Of a stretch of DNA of 60,799 bases, positions 45,220-60,799 are shown piece by piece. Made by a program: the position numbers and the translations under genes. The notes below the pieces were generated by a model. That model had not been told where the DNA came from. It did no database searches and was given only the letters and a program-made list of their open reading frames with translations. Origin of the DNA: Temnopleurus reevesii (Eukaryota > Echinodermata > Echinoidea > Temnopleuroida > Temnopleuridae); contig BQKZ01000867.1 in NCBI GenBank assembly GCA_036244855.1, positions 1 to 60,799 on the forward strand. The letters are read 5' to 3'. Each line of letters begins with the position of its first letter. Position 1 is the first letter of the stretch.

Positions 45220-45666
45220 TTAAAGGGGAATTACACCCAGACAATAATGTACGGTCAGTAAATGAAGAAAAATTAGATGAACAAACTGTGAAAATTTAAG
45301 CAAAATCGGATAATCCGTTCAAAAGTTATGAATTTTCAAAGTTATTATTTCCACCTATGCTGAGCATCCTTGGCATGCGTATAGCTAAATAGCATAATCT
45401 GTGATGTCATACATGGAGAACTCCTCATTCACTTTGTATACAAATTTATTGAAAATGTATCAATATCATATTTCAAATGAGGAATCAACACCGTGCTTGT
45501 ACGTTTGCCAATTTAAGGAGCCCATGAGGGGTGTAAATCAAAACTTTGAAAATTCATAACTTTTGAATGGATTGTCCGATTTTGCTCAAATTTTCACAGT
45601 TTGTTCATCTTATTTTTCTTCCTTTAATGATAGCAGTTTAATGTCTGAGTGTAGTTCCCCTTTAAG
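45220..45666. mobile_element. Full-length TTAAAGGGGAATTACACC MITE (about 450 bp)
   Basis: The ends tttaaaggggaattacaccc and gtgtagttcccctttaa are inverse. aaaagttatgaattttcaaa is matched by its inverse tttgaaaattcataactttt. Relatives are at 50836-51080 (left half) and 36105-36240. Confidence 0.8.
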
Positions 45667-45730
45667 GACTACTGACCCGTTCTCCAGAAAAATATTGATT
45701 CATATATTTTGAACCTCCAAATAAGTGTAG

Positions 45731-45853
45731 TGTCCCAGTAATATAAAAGCCGAGAAGCAATACGGTTCAACACAACTATTTGTTCAGTTAACTACCTCCG
45801 ACCAAAGGGTCGTGTTCAATCGTGTTGCTTCCGGGCTTCTTGTGACTAGGGAA
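45731..45853. mobile_element. MITE of the GTTGCTTCCGG family
   Basis: gtcccagtaatataaaagcc ... cagttaactacctc ... tcgtgttgcttccgggcttc ... gtgactaggg follows the layout of 43051-43186. Confidence 0.65.
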
Positions 45854-47794
45854 AAAAATTGATCAACGGCACTCTGCAAGAAAAAAAACATGCAATCTTT
45901 GTAAACCAGATAATGGCAAGAATAATAAATATGTATAAAGCATACAATTACTCTCAAATATATACAATATTTGGCTGTAATACCATGGGCCTGTAATATA
46001 AAAGATGCAATTAAACTTACGCTAAATATTAATCGTAAGTCTATGGCGAAACGTGCATCATAAACATAAGATTAATTTTCAAATTATCATATCTCCTTTA
46101 TGTAACAGGCCCTAGAACTATATTTCTTAAACATAAACACCACATAATTTAGTTACAAATAATTAGAGCAAATACTTGGAAAAGGCAAATTTGATCATCG
46201 ATCAGGAAGCAAGTGCATTGCGGTCACTATTAGCCTAAACAAAAAAAATGTGTGGATGCCCTCCCACACCATTTTTGAAAAAAAACATGTCAGTTACCCA
46301 GAAAAAGCTCTTTGTAAGAATTTTCTTTAATTTTGCAAACACAATTTACATCAATCATGAGGCCAATTAGGCTAAGAGGATGAAAAGTCAAAGAGCAACT
46401 GAAAATATTGTTTCAGGTAATATTTCATATGTTTATTGATAGTTTTACTTTGATTTGTCAATTCTGGTGAACAGCAAAATAAACAGTTCAGTTTGTGCCA
46501 TTTTTAGAGGGTCGGATGGTGGAGGGCATCTAAACAATTTTTTGAGCCTCAGTTCGAGTACACCCTTAGTCAGATGACAAAGAGGACATATCAGCAACTA
46601 ATAAAAGCATTTTCATGCTCAAGTTAATACAAGTAAATTGCTGTTGTACCCCGAGTGGGAGTGTACATTCGTTGTATGATATTTCACATACAGAGTGTCT
46701 ATACAGCTGACGTTTGAAGATAACCTCTGTTACACCTACTGGCAATACTAAATGCCCTAAAATTAATCAATAACATTCAGTGAATTATTCTTTCAGAAAG
46801 TGTATAAAAACAGATAAATAAAGATCAGAAAAATTATCCTAATAATAAAGTGCCCACTTATGAGAACGCAGTCCCACATGCTATTTTCGGTGTGAGTTGC
46901 TGACAGAAAAAAAAATTGTTCTAATGCAATGTAAATTAGAATGCATAAAATTTGAAGCAAGTCTGCATTCTAAAACTAAAGTCTTTTGGTCTGAAATCAG
47001 ATGTTTAATAAACAAACATTTTCATTTTCATGATTTGAAAAGAAAGAAAAAAAATATTTTGAAATTAAATCTCTAGGCCTCTACTTGAACTAAATGTTTT
47101 TTTCAAAGTCGCAGAGACTGAGCTCAAATGAAGTCTACCCCAAGCCAGCAAAAAACATTGTCTATTGCTAAATGCACATGCAATATCAGGTACTATAAAT
47201 TTTCTGGGGTAAGATTTATATGCAGAAGTCACATCTTACAATATGACAGCCAAATATATTCAACCTTATCAGATGAATATAAATAGATGATATTCAAAAT
47301 TTCTTAGAAATGACAATAAATAGAGTATAAAATAATACCCACATGGCAATCAAAACTAGATACAAGTGTGTCTTTCGTAAAAGAAAATTTCCAGATTGTG
47401 TTTGGCACAAAAGTTACTTATATATTTGGGATAACATTGAACCTGTCTATCGTGGTCATCCAAATAAAAAATGAATACCAAGATTTTTAATAAATTAATG
47501 ATTTATTACCAGCATTACCAATGTGTGAGTCAGAGAAAATGGGAATGTATGAAGGAGATAACTTCATTGAGTATTTAATTTCTTTCTGAATATAAATTTA
47601 TGGGCTCTCTGATCCAAAGGGTGAATTTACTATTTTCCCTTGCCACAATTTCAAATAATTAATGTTTACTAGATGTACAGGTGAATTTGCAGAGTGATTG
47701 AAATGTTATAGATATCTACTGACATCCATAGTTTTAAATCACTTATCTAATCATTAAAAGGTAAAGAATACAGTTTTAGTTTGGCTTTGTTTTT
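45854..47794. other. No gene recognised
   Basis: Long AT-rich stretch without exon-like frames on either strand. Confidence 0.4.
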
Positions 47795-47872
47795 GTTGAG
47801 CGCCATGGGAAACAGGGTATGGCGGATACTAACACTATATAAGCGTCCATATTATTATTATTCTTATCAATA
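47795..47872 (+). repeat. 3' tail of a LINE
   Basis: ttgttgagcgccatgggaaa and actatataagcgtccatatt followed by an (ATT)n tail match the 3' UTR style of the other LINE ends here. Confidence 0.5.
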
Positions 47873-49457
47873 TATCATGCAGCTGGTACTTCACTTTTAT
47901 TTCTAAGGGTATGAACAAAATAGAATTCACTAAAGTTCATAGAAGACTGAGTGCATAAAGGAAGAGGACTGGGCACTTTTTCTGTTGCCATAGATTAAAA
48001 ATTGAGGTGTTAATATTCAAGAATTGCACTTAGAAAACAAGAACATGTATTTACAAACTCCGTTAAATATGACAAGTGACTTGAGTCTTTACATTTTGTT
48101 TTATGTGAATTTTGGAGGAAAAAAAAGTCTAATCAGAATCGTTAACATACATTCTATGCATGTTTTCAGTGCAGCAACATTTACATAGCCGAGCATGTGG
48201 AAATGCATAAAATAAATTGCATCTAAGCTTGAGGATATTCTGTAACGAAGAAAAGAATACACAAGGGCAAAAGGCGATTAGCGCCCTAAACCTAAATAGC
48301 CCTTGCAAAAGGAAACATGGGACTATTTTTCGGGAGGAAAATGTAAAAAGAGCCCCTGAATAAATAGGTATTCTTTAACATGGTCTTCTGCAATATTTTT
48401 AGTTGTAAATTAAATGATAATGCAATCAAACCATTTTGTGAAATGAACCTCTCAACCACACCTGATGAATAATAAAAATCATAATTTGTTTTGTTCCGAT
48501 TTCTATTTTGATTAAGACATCAATTTAAACTTAAAAATTGTATCATCTTTGGTGCCACTATAAACACATGATTGCAAAATACAAATACATGACTGATGCA
48601 TGGATGAACATAAACCCTGACATAGTGACACATATGCTGACTTGCAATTCATCATGTCAATAATATGATTGTTACTATAAAAATTGTTTCAAATCCTGTA
48701 CTTCGCAACATCTGTACGTCAGATCGTACATGTAAATCCTATGACAGTACAGTATGTGCTATACTGCAATGGAATTACTGAACATTTTTTACTATTGCAA
48801 ATAACCTTATTGAACAATGTACTGATCTACTTAGTGCTCATTGCAGAAAATATTTTACCATGAAAAAAGTAAGGCAAAAAATAAAACCTCTGGAAAAAAA
48901 AGACCAATGATTGTGCCATAAATGCAGAGGGAAAATCTAAGAATAAGTTCGCTCCACTTTTTTGTTGTAAAAATTGTAATGCAATGGGACCCTGCTGGTT
49001 TTAGGTGAGTGAGATATTCTGGTGTCTATGATTACTCTCTCATTGCTTCATCCTACCTTCGTCTTTATTCCATCTGACAGTGCTCTTACAGTGCTCTTAT
49101 AGTACCACTTCAGTGTGTATATGTGGGTGAGATGACCTGCTTTCTATGTGCTTTGATTTGTCTGCCATTTTTTCACTCTCATGTAGCTGCGTTTCTTGCA
49201 TTCCCCTTTAATCCATTTGACAATGCTCTGACAGTGCTCTGACAGAGGTCTGACAGTGCTCTGACATACATCTGATATAAGTAAGTGAGTGACGTGTTGT
49301 GCTGTCTATGCACTCTACTTTTTCTCCTGTTGTTTTACTCTCAATGTAGGTGATTTTCCTACATTTTCCTTTACTCCATCTGTCAATGCTCTGACAGAGG
49401 TCTGACAGTGCTCTGACCTACATATCTTGTGTGTATGAGTGTGAGGTGTTGTGCTGT

Positions 49458-55131
<5,674 letters not shown>

Positions 55132-55208
55132 CTGAATCAAACAAAGGTAATATTAAGAGAAGAGGAGAGTCAAATGGTTTTGTTAAAACAGACGATGCTC
55201 CTTATAGA

Positions 55209-55763
55209 AAGACTAGATGAATCCTCAACCACACATGCTCAAAATTTATGCCTCCACCATCACTTGATCAGGAGGATGTATAATTTGGGGGCTTTGTGAC
55301 CTTTGACCTTTGACCCGCTTAAACCAATATCTAGTCAATTAATCCTCACATGCTTATAAATACATGTATAATTGAGCCAGGTTTGGTAGAAAATTGGTTC
55401 AACAGTTTTCACGTCAACAAGCTTTTTGAGTGATTTTTACAATTTGGGGGGGGGTGGTAAATTACCTTCAACATTTGACCCCCTGAACCAAAAATCTAAT
55501 CACTCCATTCTCATATGTTTATACATAATATGTAAGCAGGGTTTGGTAGAATTGGTTCACCTGTTCTGACATCATCGCAGGAACAAGCTATTTGGGGTGA
55601 TTTTTTACCATTTTTGGGGCCCTGTGAACGTGACCCTCTGAACCCAAAATCTAATCAGCTCATCTTCACATTCTTAACATACTTCAGCCAAGTCAAGTCA
55701 AAATTCATTCAATGATTCTGAAGTTATCTTGTTAACAAGTTTTGGACGGACGATCAGACAACT
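55209..55763 (-). repeat. Inverted, diverged copy of the (GTCC)n / GGTCAAAGGTCA element
   Basis: It begins with ctagatgaatcctcaacc and atgcctccacc, the inverse of the 10066 end. gtgacctttgacctttgacc lies at 55296-55315 and weaker units follow. It stops at ttttggacggacgatcagac beside a single N at 55764. Confidence 0.8.
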
Positions 55764-55764
55764 N
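55764..55764. other. Single N
   Basis: It lies where the (GTCC)n part of the repeat should be, like the N at 44,251. Confidence 0.7.
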
Positions 55765-56675
55765 ACGGAGACGTGTAAAGCACAATGGTTACTTCAACTT
55801 CCAATGTTTCACTGGTCAAAATGAATGTTACTGTCTCTATATCCTCACAAACTTGTGCAGAACGGAATTATGACATCCGATACAAAAAGCTTCATTTCTT
55901 TGTAACCACTCAAGCAAATCTCATGAAATTTTCACCAAATATAGATGAATAATTATATTTGACATGCCAAACCGCATCTATTTTCATATTCATTTTCAAA
56001 AGTTATTAATCCTGAAAGCCCCGTTGTCATTTTTTGGGGGACATATGGTACATGTACTTTTGCCCCTGTCGCAATGGTTTTCTTGGGATTCTTTATGTGT
56101 ATGCTGTTTAAAAAAAGGAATGGTTGATTATGTCTCCTTTATATTAATCCTTTATATGTTCATCCGCACTACTGTACTCATCAAAAGGGTTCGATGTGTG
56201 GAGGCAGTTTTGCCCGTTTGGTCATTTAAAAGACCATTAAATTTAAAAAATTATATCTAGCATATTTATGAAGAGAGGTTTCCACTATGTTGTATACTTA
56301 ACAGATTCCAAACAAATCATCCACTAGATACTGTCTCGGAGCAAATTTGGCGGCACTTACATGAAATGTTTTTGGTTTTTTCTCATGTGGAATTGTCATA
56401 TTGTGAAGAATGCAGATTTTATGTTCACTTAAAACACATGTACATGAACTACATGTTCCTTGTTAGATGTACAGAAAATACTCACATATCTAAAATCACT
56501 CTCTATAGCTACCTCAAAAGAAATTTATTGTGATTTGTTTTGATTTTTTCGGTGATGTTTCTCTCTTGAATTGCCTGGATAATATGAAACATATATGAAT
56601 AAATTTGATTTAATGTGATTTTCAGATGTATTTCTAGCCGTGTATGGTAAATTAATTTACAAAAGTTAGCATGTA
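55765..56675. other. No gene recognised
   Basis: No - strand exon matching the upstream part of the GPR107-like gene was found; the remaining frames are short and featureless. Confidence 0.35.
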
Positions 56676-56925
56676 CAGTCTAACGTGTCTTGGCACCCAC
56701 CTGTGTATAGTGACCAGCTGGTTGCCCCCTAAATTGGTCCCATCTAGATGAAAATGTGTTATAGAACTTATTTCTGGATCTGGATAAATACTCTGAAAAG
56801 TTCCTTAAGGGGCAACTCTCAGAATGGTGAATTGGACTTTGAAGTTTGGAGTTGTTTTATAGAGGTCACCTGTCTAAAGTGACCACCTTATCTGTTTCCC
56901 TTTGATGGCCATCGTAGGCAAGTTA
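56676..56925. repeat. Dispersed CACCTGTCTA...AGTGACC repeat
   Basis: cccacctgtgtatagtgacc, catctagatgaaaatgtgtt and tagaggtcacctgtctaaag place it with 6936-7085 and 53076-53228. Confidence 0.65.
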
Positions 56926-56984
56926 GCATGTACACCTAAAATGTTTATCTGCACATTGAATTGCTGACTCATCCAAAACCTGCT

Positions 56985-57173
56985 ACAGTGAAACCTCTTT
57001 ATAACGAGATCCTTGGTACCATGAAAATTACTTTGTTATATCCGGTTCCTCACTATATCAGGGTAACAAAACAAAGAACTATAAATAGCTGGGACCAATA
57101 AAATCACCTTGTTATAACAGGTATCTCGCTATATCCGACCTCTTTATAACAAGGTTCCACTGTACTTACCTTT
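56985..57173. mobile_element. MITE with TACAGTG(G)AACCT ends and TATAACGAGATC motifs
   Basis: tacagtgaaacctctttata and tataacaaggttccactgta are near inverses. A diverged relative with ctcgttatatcag lies at 59222-59345. Confidence 0.75.
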
Positions 57174-57195
57174 TCAGTAACAACGTCTGTTTTTA

Positions 57196-57405
57196 TGATT
57201 GAAAATTTACAGACACAGTGTCAGTTCTTGTGATTTAAAATGTGCAGAAACTGAGTCAGTTTTTTGTGATTGAAAATTTACAGAAACTGGGTCAGTTTTT
57301 GTGATTTAATATTTGCAAACACTGAGTCAGTTTGTGTCATTGAATATTTGTAGACACTGAGTCAGTTTTTGTGATTAAAAACTTACAGACATTGAAAAAG
57401 TTGTC
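57196..57405. repeat. Tandem array of about five 43-bp units
   Basis: gattgaaaatttacagacac ... gtcagtttttgtgatt recurs about every 43 bp with point changes. Confidence 0.85.
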
Positions 57406-57717
57406 GAATAGGGTGTTTTTTGAAAACTAAACTTGTTTTAATTGCAATCACAATTTTTTGTCATTTGTTTGAACTGATTATTTTTTTTAACCATTCTGTG
57501 GAAAATGCCTTAATTTACTCAGAGTTGTGTGTTATATTAAAACTAAATGTGAATCACCAGATTGCTGAACCAAATACTTGTTCATGATAGAAAGTGGTGC
57601 ATTATTGTTATTAAAATATACTTTCTCTCATGAGAAGATATCTGGTTAAACTGATTAGTACAGGGGAAATGAAATTCCTGATTCAAAGAGGTACACAATC
57701 TGGTCCCAGCTCATTTG

Positions 57718-57915
57718 CAGAGCTGCCAAGTCTCCCTGATTGAGCAGGAGACTCCCTGAAAATTAGCTGATTCTTGAGTGAGAAATGTCAGATTTTCGGC
57801 AATCTCCCTGATTCATGCATTGATTTCCTCCATTGGATTGTGTGTTAGAGAGAAAGATCTCCCTGATTCATGGTAAAATCTCTGTGAAATGTGAATTTTC
57901 AGGTTGGCAGCTCTG
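57718..57915. mobile_element. Second CAGAGCTGCCAA MITE, inverted relative to the first
   Basis: It has exact 12-bp ends. Its interior gtctccctgatt, atctccctgattcatg and ctgaaaattagc is the inverse of the 54179-54377 interior. Confidence 0.85.
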
Positions 57916-58171
57916 CTTTTGCTACAAAAAAGATTAATGCTGTAAGAAGTTACTTTTCATTATCCCAAGCACCTCGATATCCAAAGTTTCCACTGTAATT
58001 CACATTAACATCTGCGCAATACGGAATGGATGTGTAGAATATCACATTTACATGCATGGTGCTTACAATATTGGGCGTTACATGTCTAGGGAGAAGGGAA
58101 CTGTTTATCTGTTTTTCCGTAGGGATCCTACACGCAAACAGGTGAATAGTTCTAGCTTTCTATTCTAACTT

Positions 58172-58308
58172 AAAGCCCCGGTCATATAGGACCCCGGAAG
58201 CAAAACGATTCACCCCGACTCGTTGTTCTGAGGCAGTTAACTGTGAATTAACAAAGAGTCGGGGTGAATTGTGTTGGTTCCGGGGTCCTATGTGATCAGG
58301 GCTTAAAC
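58172..58308. mobile_element. MITE with TTAAAGCCCCGGTCATATAGG ends
   Basis: ttaaagccccggtcatatag and ctatgtgatcagggcttaa are near inverses. ggaagcaaaacgattcaccc and gggtgaattgtgttggttcc form the inner stem. It is related to 43051-43186. Confidence 0.8.
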
Positions 58309-59221
58309 TGTACATGCACACTGTACAATGTATGTGGGTTAGTTATATACTGATTGGTGATCAATAAAATATTTTCTAATTATTAAACAACATTCTTTGT
58401 TTTTCCATGGGGGAAAAAATCATCTAAAGAAATGGTACATGTATACATTACTTAATACGACAACCTATAGAAACATGTAATGAGAATGTTTATATTACGT
58501 GGATGTATTGTTGGAGGTGATGGCTTTGGCCAAATGAATTAGATTTTGTTGAAGAAATTATGTCATTTTTGCTTCCTTATATACATATTATATATACATG
58601 ATTTCTATAATTCATTTAATTGATTTTTATTAGCAATTTATTTACACTGTAAATATACTTTGATATTAAAAGTAGCCCACATGTGGGTTCAAATATACTC
58701 AAGATTGTGTGAGATTTTCCTTGTCAAAATGAATCTTTTGTCTATTACCTAGTACATTATGGTACATGTATCCAATATGAATTGCTACAGACTTAATTTG
58801 CTTCACAGGGTGCTACAAGAATTTTTTCACCAGTTGCCCAGTCGGGCAACCAAGTTTTCAAATCACTTGACCGAACAAAATTTCCTTTTCCCCAAATTGA
58901 TAGCCTATGCCAATTTGTACATGCAGATGAAGACTAGAAAAACCTGCTACTTGTCCTTTTGGGCAAGTGACAATTTTATTTACTTGCCCGTCACCTTCAT
59001 TTTGTTGCAAGTGGGTTTGTAGCGCCCTGCTTCAAATTGTATGCATTTATTCATCCATGTTTTCACGAAGTAACAGGAGTTACAGGATATTGTTACATGA
59101 AATGAGTTACAAATCCATTGAAAGTCCTGTGATAGAATTAACATTGTTTGACAATTCCCTTTGGCTCCCGTCACTTCATGAAAACACTAATGAATTATTT
59201 CTTGCAATTTCTGGCAAGTTT
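58309..59221. other. No gene recognised
   Basis: The + strand open frames at 58759-59239 are featureless and overlap simple AT-rich sequence. Confidence 0.35.
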
Positions 59222-59345
59222 ACAGTTAAGCCTCGTTAGATCAGGGCCAAAATACAATAAAATACATAGGGATGGGACCAGGAAAATTACCTTTTTATAA
59301 TGAGTTCTCGTTATATCAGTGCTCTTTATAACAAGAACTGCACCT
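59222..59345. repeat. Diverged TATAACGAG-type repeat
   Basis: agttaagcctcgttagatca, ataatgagttctcgttatat and ctctttataacaagaactg relate it to 56985-57173. Confidence 0.55.
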
Positions 59346-59461
59346 AAAGACTTGCCCAAATCGTGCTGGACTATAAGAAACAAATAATGTACCCTTAAGC
59401 TAGGTGAGCAAGAATGGCTGGGTGGGAAATAATTTACAGACATTGGAGGTGATACAAACTT

Positions 59462-59612
59462 GCCGTCAAATTGCAAGTTGCAGTTGCTCGGTTCGTCCCA
59501 ATCAAAATCATTGATTCATGCGTGATGGGCATTGATAGAACGCAAATGAAAATACATGTACATCTATCATTTGCAATTGATTGTAGTTAATTTACAATTG
59601 CTGGCAAGTTTG
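59462..59612. mobile_element. Diverged MITE of the TTGCAATTGAT family
   Basis: cttgccgtcaaattgcaagt at the left and aatttacaattgctggcaag at the right form imperfect inverted ends. The interior caatcaaaatcattgattca fits the 51761-51936 copy. Confidence 0.5.
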
Positions 59613-60799
59613 TAGAAAGCGATATTAAAGAATTCTCAATCTGCTGCCAATGGACTCAGAATGCACAAATAACTGAACAATAAACATTAAAATATTTTTA
59701 AATCAAATTTATTCATTAAATTATTTACTTTCAAATATGTACCGCATATTTACATAATTTGTGATGTGCTTCCATACCCCATAAATCATGTATGAGAAAT
59801 TCACTTTCTACTGAAGATAAAACCTACATTTTGTATTCTGGGATTGAAAATAATTTCAATTAAACTTGATTAAATTGCAAAGAAAGAGCAATCTTGTTTA
59901 TAAATGGGTTGATGCTATTCATAAAAAAAAAACAAATATAATACTGCACTTTATCTGCAAAATCTTCAGAATGTGGAATTTCTCTTCGTTATCGAACAAT
60001 ACATGTAGATGTCGTTTAAACGATTGTATTGTGCAAACGCACTCGTCCGCTTTCGCTTGGTTGCATTTCGGCGTGCTTCCACCATTCTCGCTAAAGTTTC
60101 CCCACTTCTCTATTTCTTTGTTCCAGCTAGCATTTGCCATTTTTTAATACGCGTATTCTCACGATATAATCTTGCTTCCGCAATGGTTCCCCAGATACTA
60201 GAGCACAACCTAAATGTGCCTCCAGAAAAATACTGTTTGATTTGTTTCTTTATTTGTCTGCTATTGGTAGATATAGAGGAGAAATTAGCTTTCTTACGTA
60301 GTAAAACAAGAAAGAATCTCTAATTTTCATATGCTATTTCAAATCACTCTACTATGTAGATGCTTTCAAATAAAACTTGTCTGAAATCTCAAATTGGGAA
60401 ATAAAAAGTACCTTTGAAGCATTCCAATATCATGAGAAATATGAGAAGATGGTAAAAAACACTTAAATTCTAGTCCTTTTTCAATGCTTTCGAATGCTTT
60501 ATAAAAATGAACTTCCCAATGTTTTAACTCTTTGTGCGTTCATCCGTGAGCCCCCTGTGTATTGCATTATTTAGGGAGTGCAGAGCTGCCAACCAAAATC
60601 CGTATTTTCCCTCCCTTTCGTTTTCTTATGGAGTAGTTTATAATGGCCATCAGTAATCAAGTTTAACATTGTTATGTCCACAATACCATGTTTTTGTCTC
60701 CTTGAATCAATGGTATCAGCTGGAAAGCATCTGGAAGCTATTTATAAGATTGAGAGGTATGACATTTTGTTACAGCAAAACATTCATTTGATTCATACC
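59613..60799. other. Right edge, no gene recognised
   Basis: AT-rich DNA. One end of the CAGAGCTGCCAA MITE (about 60582-60593) is present without its partner. Confidence 0.35.

Noticed and set aside
59866..60323. Overlapping frames near the right edge
   Set aside because: They have no motif, are featureless on both strands, and give no match to the missing N-terminal part of the GPR107-like gene.

Overview
This window reads as animal nuclear DNA, most likely from a marine invertebrate deuterostome such as an echinoderm. The evidence is AT-rich sequence, short exons with GT-AG introns, a very dense load of small palindromic elements, CR1/L2-like LINE fragments and a Ty3/gypsy element. The organism call is an inference; nothing here fixes a species. 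There are no bacterial operons, CRISPR arrays or recognisable RNA genes.

Three spliced genes can be followed. (1) On the + strand from about 6.4 to 17.6 kb, eleven phase-consistent exons encode roughly 495 residues of a basic, Ser/Pro-rich, apparently disordered protein that I do not recognise; its 5' end is not found. (2) On the + strand from 36.5 to 42.8 kb are the first three coding exons of folylpolyglutamate synthase (FPGS): a mitochondrial-type leader, an internal in-frame Met, and the GTKGKGS ATP loop. The remaining exons are absent, and a single-N join lies at 44,251. (3) On the - strand from 54.9 to 49.5 kb are the last five exons of a GPR107/GPR108-family seven-helix Golgi protein, ending in its own stop codon.

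Between genes 1 and 2 lies a Ty3/gypsy LTR retrotransposon (about 23.0-30.3 kb). It has a gag with a CCHC knuckle, and a pol in the -1 frame behind a GGGTTTT slippery heptamer followed by a 6-bp stem. It also has a 2-bp frame break in integrase and no recognisable 3' LTR. A 5'-truncated CR1-like LINE follows on the - strand (31.4-33.0 kb). Smaller LINE 3' ends lie near 34.6, 41.9 and 47.8 kb.

The most unusual theme is repeated tandem duplication of exons. Gene 1 has a decayed copy of an internal exon and three or four copies of its terminal exon. FPGS has a second copy of its ATP-loop exon. The GPR107-like gene has a truncated copy of one exon, and its terminal coding exon belongs to a tandem array that extends through the 3' UTR. 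In the largest duplicate (88 codons, no indels) synonymous changes far outnumber amino-acid changes.

The rest is introns and intergenic DNA filled with at least eight families of short inverted-repeat (MITE-like) elements. It also holds a (GTCC)n/GGTCAAAGGTCA repeat family, microsatellites and four long poly-C tracts. A 117-base N gap sits at 22,928-23,044, and single Ns at 44,251 and 55,764 both adjoin the (GTCC)n family.
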